64,000 bases of DNA from NCBI GenBank assembly GCA_030704615.1, contig CM060734.1, positions 12,526,001 through 12,590,000 on the forward strand. The letters are read 5' to 3'. A program made the translations under genes and the position numbers. Below, in pieces: positions 56,221-64,000 of the stretch; the first letter of the stretch is position 1, and the number at the start of each line of letters is the position of its first letter. This DNA comes from Takakia lepidozioides (taxonomy: Eukaryota; Streptophyta; Takakiopsida; Takakiales; Takakiaceae). The notes beneath the pieces were generated by a model. It made no database searches. It was given only the letters and a program-made list of their open reading frames with translations, and had not been told where the DNA came from.

Positions 56221-57463
56221 TCTTCTGGACTTGTTTGGCGGGATCAGCACCCGATTGGCTGCTGTATTACAGGCAGGTGTACGAGTTCGGCGTTACCTGT
56301 ATGTGGAGAGGGATGAGACTACACGACGCGTTTCACTTCGCCATGTTGCTCAGTTGGTGCAGCGGTACCCTGAGTTATTGTCGGTGTCTGCAATTCGTGG
56401 ATATCAGCAGGCCTTGCCAGCAGACATTTCGTTGCTGGGGGCGTAGGATTTGGAACGGGTTGGCTCCATTGATCTGGTAGTGGCAGGTTGGCCCTGCCAA
56501 GGGCATTCATCAGCCGGGCATGGCAATGGATTGCGAGACTCGAGGTCGGGTCTGTTTTGGGAGATGGTGCGGGTTTTGCGCCACTTGCAGCTTCATCAAG
56601 CTGTATCTCCAGCATACATCTTGGACAATGTGCCACTGATGGGCAATTCTCGGGCCAGGGTGATGGCCAGTGTGCATCAAGTCCAGTCGTGGCTTGGGTC
56701 AGCAGTGTTGCTAGATGCAGCTACAGTGGGGTCACAGGCTCATCGTCCACGGCTATGGTGGACTAACTTGATACCACCCGCACTGCTCAAGCGTGCATTT
56801 GATGGGGTGCAGCGGCCAGCACATCTCACAGTGGATAGCATTCTGGACACAGGGAGGCAGTCTCAGCGTGTGAGATACGATGACCGTTCGCCTTTGGCAA
56901 TGGTCAACAAGGTGGGTCAAACACGAGCAGCATTACCTACACTGCTCAGCTTCCCAGGATCGCATGCTTTCCGGGATAGTGGACCTGGCCTCCTGTGGGA
57001 TGCTCAGTTGCAGCAGTTAGTGGAGCCTAATGCTGACGAGCGTGAGCGGGCAATGGGTTTTACCACTGGTACCACGGCGGTGTCGTCTCTTTCTGAGGCA
57101 TCACGTCGTCAAGTGTTGGGGCAAGCAATGGATCTCAATTGCTTGACCTGGATTATCAGCTTGGCGCTGGCTGAGCAACGCAGAGTGCGGAGTACACTTC
57201 CCTCGATGGTCTCTCTGCCTACCGAGACGGTACAGGCAGTGAATAGAGGCGAGTATGTGAGGACCACGGGGTGCATGCATCCATGGCACACGTGGGAGGT
57301 GCTCGAGGTTCAAAGGGAGTTGGCAGCCAAGGCGGCTGTGATGGATGAGGTTGGGGATTCTTCTTGGGTTGAGAAGGTCCTCAAGGATGAGATGATGGGG
57401 CAGGATGAGGCCTTGTCATTGACTGAGCAGGCAGGGAGTACTGCTCAAGAGGTTGCAACATAG
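56195..57463 (+). pseudogene. DNMT3-like cytosine-C5 DNA methyltransferase domain
   Basis: C5 methyltransferases add a methyl group to cytosine using S-adenosylmethionine. The order of motifs is canonical: motif I LLDLFGGISTRLAAVL with its Asp codon at 56228, then VERDETTRR; motif IV VVAGWPCQGHSSAGHGNGLR with the catalytic Cys codon 56495-56497; motif VI YILDNVPLMG (the usual Glu is Asp, codon 56624-56626); motif VIII HRPRLWWTNL; motif IX/X ERERAMGF and ASRRQVLGQAMDLNC. Spacing of about 410 codons and the HRPRLWW block point to the DNMT3 type. TAG stops at 56444 and 57461. It sits between protease and RT, so it was part of the polyprotein. Confidence 0.9.
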
Positions 57464-58519
57464 CAACCACTGGACGCGTCCTCTACCTCTAAGCCCACTG
57501 GACTTAAGGTTGCAGTTACGGAGGACAATTAGGAGCCTGACATTGGACCCATTGTCACCGGAGGAGAGAGACGACGTATACGGCGGTTCCTGAGGGTTTA
57601 CAAGAATTGCTTTGCCTTCAATTTGAAGGACTTGGGAGCACTGAAGGGTCAAGAGATCCGTATTGAGTTGGCCACTGACACGCCAATCTTTCGGAGACCC
57701 TATAGATACAGTGACATGGACAGGTCTTTGATTCAGATGAGGACTCAAGATCTCTGGGAGGCAAGTTTGGTGGAGCTCTCTGGTGGAGAGTATGCTTCAG
57801 CCACAGTGATGCCAACCAAGAAGGATGTCTATGGCAATTGGACGGAGAGACGTATGTGCCGTGATTACCGGCCTGTAAATCGTCAGACCAAGTCCGATAA
57901 GTATGCCATGCCAACACCAGAGGAGATCTTTGATGCCATCGGGCATGCTAAGGTCTTTAGCACTTTGGATTTACGATCCGGATATCACCAGTTGCCAATC
58001 AAGGAGGTGGACAAGCAGAAGACGACATTCTGGGGGATCAATGAGCACAGAAAGGATTGTCTATATCAGTGGCGGTTCTTACCATTTGGGCTTAAGAATG
58101 CTCCTGCAGAGTTTCAGAGAGTCATGGATAGGATTCTAGCAGGGGTGGACTTTGCTCGGTGCTATATAGATGACATCATCATCTTTAGTGTTACGATGGA
58201 GGAGCATGAGAGACACCTTCAGGTGGTATTGGAGCGCTTGAAAGCGCACGGATTGAAGTTGCATCCGGGGAAGTGCAAGTTTTTCCACAACCAGATTGAG
58301 TATCTTGATCACATGATATATCCTGGAGGATTGGGGGTACAGCAGACTAAGGTAGAGGCCATTGCACAAATTCCACGCCCCACGGATGTGAGCCGAGTTC
58401 GAGCTTTCATGGGGTTGGCAAACTATTATAGACGGTTTGTCAAGGGATTTAGTACCATTGCAAAGGCTCTAATCAAGCTGACCAAGGTGGACCAGGAGTG
58501 GCAGTGGGAAGATGAGTAG
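57464..58519 (+). pseudogene. Reverse transcriptase of the DNMT retrotransposon
   Basis: Same frame as the methyltransferase. RT blocks: CRDYRPVNRQTKSDKYAMPT, STLDLRSGYHQLPI, LPFGLKNAPAEFQRVM, CYIDDIIIFS with the catalytic Asp pair (58163-58174), and LKLHPGKCKFF. A following FMGLANYYRRFVKGFS tether. TAG at 57530 before the domain and at 58517 after it. All catalytic residues are present. Confidence 0.92.
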
Positions 58520-59032
58520 GAACGAGCTTTTCAAGAGCTCAAGGCGAGGTTGACCTCGGCGCCTATCCTGAGACGACCTATCAGGGGGCGTCCCTTTCAG
58601 CTGCATACGGATTGGAGCATGCTGGGGCTTGGAGCGGTGCTCACACAGGTGGATGAAGAGGGAAGAGAGTTTGTAGTGGCTTATGTTAGCCGCTCGAACA
58701 ACGCTGCAGAGGCTAAGTACAGCTCATATGAGGGAGAGTGCTTAGCTGCAGTGTGGGCCGTGGCACACTTCAGGTGCTATCTATACGGCAATCTTTTCAC
58801 CCTTGTCACGGATCACCAGCCACTCAAGTGGTTGATGGAGTCAGACAAGCTTACGGGGAAGCTTGCACGGTGGGCACTCATACTCCAGGAGTATGACTTT
58901 CAGGTTGTGCATCGACCAGGTTTGGTCAATCGGGATGCGGATGGATTGAGTCGCAATCCATGCATGAGCCAGCAGGATGACACTGGAGCTCGGTGGCATG
59001 GTGAGACGGACGAGGAGATGGTGCCGGGATGA
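58520..59032 (+). pseudogene. RNase H of the DNMT retrotransposon
   Basis: FQLHTDWSMLGLGAVLTQ, YSSYEGECLAAVWAV, LFTLVTDHQPLKWL and NRDADGLSRNP give the Asp, Glu, Asp, Asp catalytic set. Ends in a short acidic tail and TGA at 59030. Confidence 0.9.
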
Positions 59033-59047
59033 CACGCATCTGTATTT

Positions 59048-59923
59048 TTGTGTATCTTGGCATCGGGAGGTCAGGTTGGACCTACAACAGGGATGACTGT
59101 AGACGGAGTGTCTGAGGACCCTGAGGCTAGTGATGAGCCAGGTGGTGCCAGAGATATACATGAGGATTTGGCTGTGTTGGACTACCTCTGCACGGGAGAC
59201 ACGACAGCCACTGTGACTGCCAGGGAGAGGGATCAGATCCTGCAAGGAGCCAAGAGGTTCAAGTGGGAGGGGATACACCTACTTCGAGTGTGGGAGGATG
59301 GTCGGGTGAGGATTGTGCCTCACCCCACACAGCGTGCACGGTTAGTGCGGCATGCCTATGAGGAGTTGGGGCATTTTGGAGTGCGACGCACTCACAGTTT
59401 ACTGCAGGGGCAGTATTGGTGGCGTGGTATGCATACAGAGGTGCAACAGTTCGTGGCTAGGTGCATGGTGTGTGACAGGGTGCGTGCTTCATTCAACGCC
59501 CCTACACCACAGTTGCATCCTTTACCAATCATGGGATTGGGCTACAGGTGGAGTCTTGACTTCGCAAGACCGTTGCCACTGACTATGCGCCACCACAGAT
59601 ATGTGTTGGTGATGGTGGAGCACTTCTCCAAGTGGATTGAGTTGGTTCCATTGCCTGACAAGGCTAGTGAGGGGGCTGCGTATGCATTCTTGGATCGTAT
59701 GCTTAGCCGATTTGGTGCTCCAGCTGAGGTACTCACGGACCAAGGGAGAGAGTTCTTGGGGGAGTTTCAGGCTTTGTGTGATAAAGCCTTGATAGACCAC
59801 CGCACCACTTCTCGGGATCATCCTGAGGCCGATGGCTTGGCAGAGAGAGTCGTTCAGACGGTGAAGAGGGGTTTTCGCAAGTATGGCTTGCAGAAGAGAC
59901 ACCTAGGAGATTGAGATCTTTAG
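59048..59923 (+). pseudogene. Integrase of the DNMT retrotransposon
   Basis: Same frame again. HHCC zinc finger (HAYEELGHFGVRRTHSLL, CMVC), then the core: WSLDFARPLP (first Asp), VLTDQGREF (second Asp, near 59735), and HPEADGLAERV with the catalytic Glu near 59839, which is the D,D-35-E triad. Integrase joins cDNA to the genome. TGA 59912 and TAG 59921 follow the core. Confidence 0.92.
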
Positions 59924-60453
59924 GTTCCTTGGTTAGCCATGGGCTACAGGTTCAGCAAACAAGCATCACATGCCTCCTTCTCACCATATTTCCTTCTCTT
60001 TGGCCGAGAGCCGGATTTGCCTGCAGCCATTCGTAGGGACACTGCTCAAGTCCTTAACCTTGACGATCCGGACGTGTGGGTACGTGCATGTGATCAGCGT
60101 GCAGAGTTGTTCAAGAAAGTCATGCCCATGGCTTTTGAGAACCTTGCCATTGCACAGCACCGTGATACGTTGAGATATGCTACTATACGTGGTGGAGGAT
60201 ATCGTCCTGGGGTGCGGAGGTTTAGCCCTGGTGACTATGTTTATTTGCAACAGACTGCTCCTACGACTTTGGATGTTACTGCAAGGCGTGTTATTCTGAG
60301 GGTTCAAGAGGTGTTGCCCTCAGGATTCCTGATCTTGGAGGGTCAGGATGGCATGACTTGGAAGACCATGTGCGTAATTGTGCGCTATGTCACCTTCCCA
60401 ATGTCGATGGCAGAGTTGACCCAAACTTGGCAGTGGTACCTGCAGGTTTGAGG
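59924..60453 (+). pseudogene. Integrase C-terminal region
   Basis: VPWLAMGYRFSKQASH, then SPYFLLFGREPDLPAAI and a GDYVYLQQ-type SH3-like barrel end with FLILEGQDG. The frame carries on to TGA 60449, while the PHD finger lies in the next frame. A one-base change near 60360 probably separates them. Confidence 0.8.
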
Positions 60454-60597
60454 TGCATGCTCTGTGGGTCTGCCAAAGGGGCAGCCACCATGCTGGTGTG
60501 TGATCGATGCTCAAGGGGTTGGCATATGGGATGCTTGACACCACCTCTTGAGAAGGTTCCTGACGGAGATTGGTTGTGTCCACATTGCTTGGGATAG
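60454..60597 (+). pseudogene. PHD finger at the pol C-terminus
   Basis: CMLCGSAKGAATMLVCDRC, then SRGWHMGCLTPPLEKVP and DGDWLCPHC: the C4-H-C3 pattern of a PHD finger with its conserved Trp. The frame ends in TAG 60595. PHD fingers commonly read histone tails, often H3K4 states, so a role in directing where the element integrates is an inference. In other gypsy lineages a chromodomain holds this place. Confidence 0.85.
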
Positions 60598-60857
60598 TGG
60601 CAATGGACATGACTAGAGGCAGCTAACAAGACATGGGAGGCCAAGCTCATAGGAGTCAATACATGAGATCCCAAGCTCAAGTTCATAGGTTGCAAGACGG
60701 CGACTAACGATGGGGCAACTCTTGCACCCGGCCTCTTGATCTATCGAGTTTGAGTGTAGTAGGGATAGTGGTGGAGGACTTAGTGAGGCTATGGTCACTA
60801 TCACATCTTGTGGCTACTTGGACTTAGAGGGACCTAAGCACCAGCTAGGGGGGCGAT
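60598..60857 (+). other. 3' untranslated region and polypurine tract of the DNMT retrotransposon
   Basis: About 250 bases without a gene, ending in GCTAGGGGGGCGATTG. The G run (60848-60853) is the likely polypurine tract in front of TGTGTGGAC. Confidence 0.6.
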
Positions 60858-61507
60858 TGTGTGGACTAGTGACTGCCATAGTGGGCAGCCTAATGACTGA
60901 CTAGCTGTAGCCTAGTGGTTGGACTAGTGGTATACTAGTGTGTGGTGTGCACATGTGTTGTGTGGTTTTGGACAGCGATGTAGTTGTGTAGCGATATGTA
61001 TGCGCACGACAGCTGTCAAGTTATTTTACCACTAGTGTGAAACTAGCTAGGAAATAGCTAGCTTTTACATATTGATATTTGGGATTGGCCCAAGTGTCAA
61101 TCCAAGGGTCAAGGCAGATTTAGGCCCTGGAGTGGTTATCTTCATGGCAAGCGCAGGAGGCTCATCTTTCTCGAGTTGAGCCTTGCCGCGCCTAGCTATG
61201 GCGCCGTAGTGTGGATTCCCCATGGGGTGGGGTGCACTTGGCTTGACTTGTATTTGAGTGATGAGGTTATATATGCATGAGTTTATGCTTCAGCTTTATG
61301 AGCTCGCATGAGCTTGTGCTTGTATTCTTCTTCTTTATCATTGTGTGGACTAGTGACTGCCATAGTGGGCAGCCTAGTGACTGACTAGCTGTAGCCTAGT
61401 GGTTGGACTAGTGGTTGGACTAGTGGTATACTAGTGTGTGGTGTGCACATGTGTTGTGTGGTTTTGGACAGCGATGTAGTTGTGTAGCGATATGTATGCG
61501 CACGACA
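60858..61507 (+). repeat. 3' LTR blocks A, B, A' of the DNMT retrotransposon
   Basis: Block A: TGTGTGGACTAG...GCGCACGACA (60858-61011). Two bases (GC). Block B: TGTCAAG...TTTATCA (61014-61340). Block A' repeats A (61342-61507) with a 12-base duplication. The point between the first A and B reads GACAGCTGTC, a perfect palindrome. At the 5' end only B is present. Confidence 0.85.
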
Positions 61508-62300
61508 GGAAGGATAAGAGAACACTGAAGACGAAGGAATAGCCTTTGAGGCGAGAGAGCATCCATCAAGGGTTTTGGGTCAGTTCCAGCGCAAGGTGGT
61601 GAATGAAAGCTTTTTGGCTATGATGAATCCAGAAAGTCCACATTCAAAGGGGAGAAATCGAAATCATGGGACGTCCTCGTTTCTTTCCTGACTCAGGTAA
61701 CCACACATCTTTTTACTATGACATGAATGATTTGGTTTTAGCAATTCAAGGCTGCTTTTGACACTGTCTTCTGTTTTGTGGCACATGTCACAAAAAGGCC
61801 AGAGTGGGTGAATGGAAGCCAGCAGGCATACGCGACTGACCTTGTGGTTCTGGACATTCCGGACGGTTGGCCTGTCCCTGATGTCTCCCTTCGAATGCAA
61901 CCCCTACTTGGAACAAGTCAGATGCCCGTTACTGGTAGTGGGTTTTCTCATTCAATAACAAATTCTTTTCTGACGCAGGGGCTCTCCTTCTCATGCAGGC
62001 AAATGACATGTTGGCACGCAGAACTCTTTTCAGCTACATGAAAGCTTCCGGGTTTCGCGTCATCAAAACTTGGACATGCATCAACACCCTGCCTCTTACA
62101 AAGGGAGAGTTCCCGGGGCAGAGGTAATTTCTAGCAATGACACTTTTGGTGTTTTTCGGGTCCACTCAAAAGTTATTGTTTTTCTTCTTGCTCTAACTCT
62201 CTTGGGTTTTGTGGCAGACTCGGGTGTTCGAGGCTTTGTGCCTGGTGAGGGGTCTGGAAATCCAACGTTGACCTGCCCACGTGGTAAGCCAAATGAGGGG
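61508..62300 (+). pseudogene. N4/N6 methyltransferase-like gene, copy 2, part downstream of the gypsy insertion
   Basis: Basic stretch, then exon a equivalent (KVVNESFLAMM..., donor GT at 61697) and exon b (about 61755-62125): WVNGSQQAYATDLVVLDIPD followed by a frame change and, in the next frame, ALLLMQANDML, KASGFRVIKTWTCINTLPLT, with a good donor GAG|GTAATT. A short piece like exon c (near 62215) follows but diverges after about 30 codons into a GTGAGC-rich repeat. Motif I and later exons are missing. Together with 49645-50068 this is one gene split by the retrotransposon. Confidence 0.6.
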
Positions 62301-62460
62301 GGATGCTTCCGCGTGAGCCTGGCCTCTTAAGCCTGTGAGCGCGTGAGCCCAGCCAGGCTCACGCCACGTCAGCAAGGTTCCACACGTGCAGGCCCTAATT
62401 CCGCGGAAGCCACCTATTTCCGCGGAACGGAAGGCGATTACCACGGCCAATATTTCCCAA
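62300..62460. repeat. GCGTGAGCCT / AGGCTCACGCC and CCGCGGAA repeat words
   Basis: Contains CTGTGAGCGCGTGAGCCCAG, CACGCCACGTCAGC and two TTCCGCGGAA-type words. Like the blocks at 2.1, 14.4, 35.7 and 42.6 kb, and probably from the same repeat family. Confidence 0.45.
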
Positions 62461-62469
62461 CTTTATTTT

Positions 62470-62780
62470 CCGATAGGACTGCTCCCTCATCCAAATCCGA
62501 TTCGGTTGTGAAACCAGGGGAGGTTTGGGATGGTTTTCGAGCACGGCACAAGATATTTCACAGAGTACAATGTCCGGTAGCGTAATGAACATGACCGATA
62601 ATGCCTTTTTTTTTAACGTAGTTCCTTCCTCCCAATTCACATACACTTTCTAATGTTTGACGATCTCTAGACATACACCAGGAAATCCCTAAAGTTGCTT
62701 TGCGGTATGCGTGAAAAGAAGACAGTAGAACATGCTGGCAAAACTTGCAATGCAAAACACCATTTATTAAGCCAGTAGTC
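62470..62780. other. No gene recognised
   Basis: Short open frames only, without a recognisable domain or splice pattern. Confidence 0.35.
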
Positions 62781-62784
62781 TACA

Positions 62785-63710
62785 TCAACCCCGTGAACTA
62801 CCCGAGGTTGCAGAGGAACTACTTCCAAACACTGTAGCAATATCATCTACATATACGCCAACCCGTCCACCACGTTTTTCTCTGCCATGCCCCCCATAGA
62901 GAGGCGAACAGGTTGATTGATGGGACAACACACGTGTGCATGCTTCCGCGTAAACAGACAAGTGGTAACCACGGGGCGGACTTGGGGTCATGTAGTATCC
63001 TTGGAAACCAAAAGATGTTTGGTGATTTGATGATTAGTGTCGCACTCTGAAACGCAACAAGCGGAATGGTGTTAGAAGTCACAATTGCAAAATTTATAAT
63101 TGAAGCAATCATTGGAACACTGCAGGAAAGATGCAACGGAATGCAATACCCGATTGCACGACAACAAACACGACTTACTCACACTCAAAATCAGAATCCA
63201 CGTCCAGATCTTCGTCACGAACGTCGGCCTCCTCGAAAACTGCCTCTGTGTGGGGGGCAGATGTAGAGCCCGATGCAAGCTGCTCAAGCTCGCTAGCAAA
63301 GAGCTCTGCATCTGCCTCCATGCCAAAGAAGTGCCTTCCGGCGCTTTTGTAGGCATGGAAAGATGCTCCTGCAAATCCAACATTAACGAGAAGGTGAAAT
63401 AGGGTCCACAAAAAAAATTGAAGCTCTCACAATTCACATTTCAAGTACAAAGTTGAGGGCCCCACCTGTGCCCATAGACAAGTCCACCACCCGCCCACCG
63501 TGCCGGCTGCATGTCTCCACCAGAGTCTACATGAAAGCTGGGGATTTCTCTCGAGCACCTCTCCAAGGGACACCATTCGACCTTTTCAAAGTGCGCCCGG
63601 AGTCCACGTAATTGAAGACCACATCATCCTCCACAGGCTCGCAGGTGGGATCGATGTGAGCTGCAAGGTCCCTCAACTGGAACTCTGCAATCCATGCCTG
63701 TAGATTAGGT
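62785..63710 (-). pseudogene. N4/N6 methyltransferase-like gene, copy 3 (exons c-e), minus strand
   Basis: Exon c (63710-63466): HIDPTCEPVEDDVVFNYVDS, AREKSPAFM, a TAG, then TLVETCSRHGGRVVDLSMGT; a clean GGCACAG|GTGGGG donor. Exon d (63368-63175), after TTTGCAG: GASFHAYKSAGRHFFGMEAD and an acidic DSDFECE end. Exon e (about 63047-62785), after TTTCAG: YAEACTRVL, RVGVYVDDIATVFG. Exons c and d join in frame across the intron and rebuild the GxG (MGTGAS) of motif I. Exon b is not in the window on this side. A one-base change follows exon d. Confidence 0.65.
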
Positions 63711-63714
63711 ATTA

Positions 63715-64000
63715 AATGTCAAGTTGGAGGCGAGGAGGCCACGCAGAGCATAGCCCTTCCGGTCCTTTATATTTATATACCTTCTCAGGGCGGGGCTCCA
63801 TCGGAGCCATCCATAAGGCTGGTCCATGCCACGTGTCCACAGCCCCACGCTTGGACACACGTCTTCCTCTCCTCGCTCTCATGCATCCCTGTACTGCACC
63901 TGTTCCTAGCTCCCTATTGGTCGCTCCCACCCACCTTCTCTATTTCCTTGAACTTCAAAATTTCCCCAAACAGTTGTTCGGTACTTATTTGAGGCCTGGA
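63715..64000. other. No gene recognised
   Basis: GC-rich sequence with short frames only. Confidence 0.35.

Larger units (their letters stand above)
50069..61507 (+). mobile_element. Ty3/gypsy retrotransposon carrying a C5 DNA methyltransferase and a PHD finger
   Basis: Order on the plus strand: LTR block B, 2.9-kb repeat-rich leader, gag, two CCHC knuckles, aspartic protease, DNMT3-like methyltransferase, RT, RNase H, integrase, PHD finger, polypurine tract, LTR block A, block B, second block A. Flanked by GGAA on both sides (50065-50068 and 61508-61511). LTR blocks are about 2% different, so the insertion is fairly recent. Gag-protease share one frame and DNMT-integrase share another, with twelve in-frame stops. 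The PHD finger is in a third frame. Confidence 0.9.

Noticed and set aside
53277-60453. Alternative genetic code or programmed TAG readthrough in the DNMT element
   Set aside because: TAG codons occur at many scattered sites, frame changes are also present, and neighbouring elements show TAA as well as TAG stops. Decay is simpler.

Overview
The window is nuclear DNA of a large, repeat-rich streptophyte genome (land plant or charophyte relative). The evidence is pentatricopeptide-repeat (PPR) genes with PLS-type repeats and a DYW-type end, plant-style LINE fragments, Ty3/gypsy elements, a CACTA-like insertion, GT-AG introns and long homopolymer runs. I cannot fix the genus. Almost everything is mobile DNA or its debris, and no gene in the window is clearly intact.

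Layout. 0-2.1 kb: short tandem and inverted repeats. 2.2-5.7 kb (+): LINE A, an ORF2 N-terminus with a 2A-like motif and endonuclease. 6.2-8.9 kb (-): a PPR-DYW pseudogene with a tandemly amplified 5' part. 11.9-13.5 kb (-): 3' end of a LINE with RNase H. 14.8-15.5 kb: array of short palindromes. 15.7-18.6 kb (+): truncated gypsy element. 18.6-21.2 kb: a 1-kb tandem duplication carrying a solo LTR with perfect TSD. 21.2-26.3 kb (+): a 5'-truncated, apparently non-autonomous LTR element with a 3' LTR. 26.4-29.6 kb (-): LINE D, split by a CACTA-like insertion. 30-33 kb: a 54-bp minisatellite and an unidentified eroded gene. 33.4-39.7 kb: LINE, PPR and unknown-domain fragments. 39.8-41.8 kb (-): a possible spliced gene. 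42.6-44.5 kb (-): a long ORF resembling a retroelement ORF1. 45.2-46.0 kb: a second palindrome array. 46.1-46.6 kb: another palindrome family.

The most interesting part is 46.8-63.7 kb. Three copies (or partial copies) of a multi-exon gene encode a protein with the motif order of a beta-class N4/N6 DNA methyltransferase (motif IV-like block, then motif X and motif I). One copy is split by an 11.4-kb Ty3/gypsy retrotransposon (50069-61507). That element's polyprotein carries a DNMT3-like cytosine-C5 methyltransferase between protease and reverse transcriptase, and a PHD finger after integrase. So a retrotransposon bearing one kind of DNA methyltransferase sits inside a gene resembling another kind.

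The gypsy element also has a permuted LTR arrangement that fits integration of a 2-LTR-circle form. Its reading frame is closed by nine TAG and three TGA codons and no TAA, which fits decay by cytosine deamination at CAG sites. Retrotransposon-borne cytosine methyltransferases have been reported, from memory, in the charophyte Klebsormidium and in dinoflagellates. The arrangement here should be compared with those.
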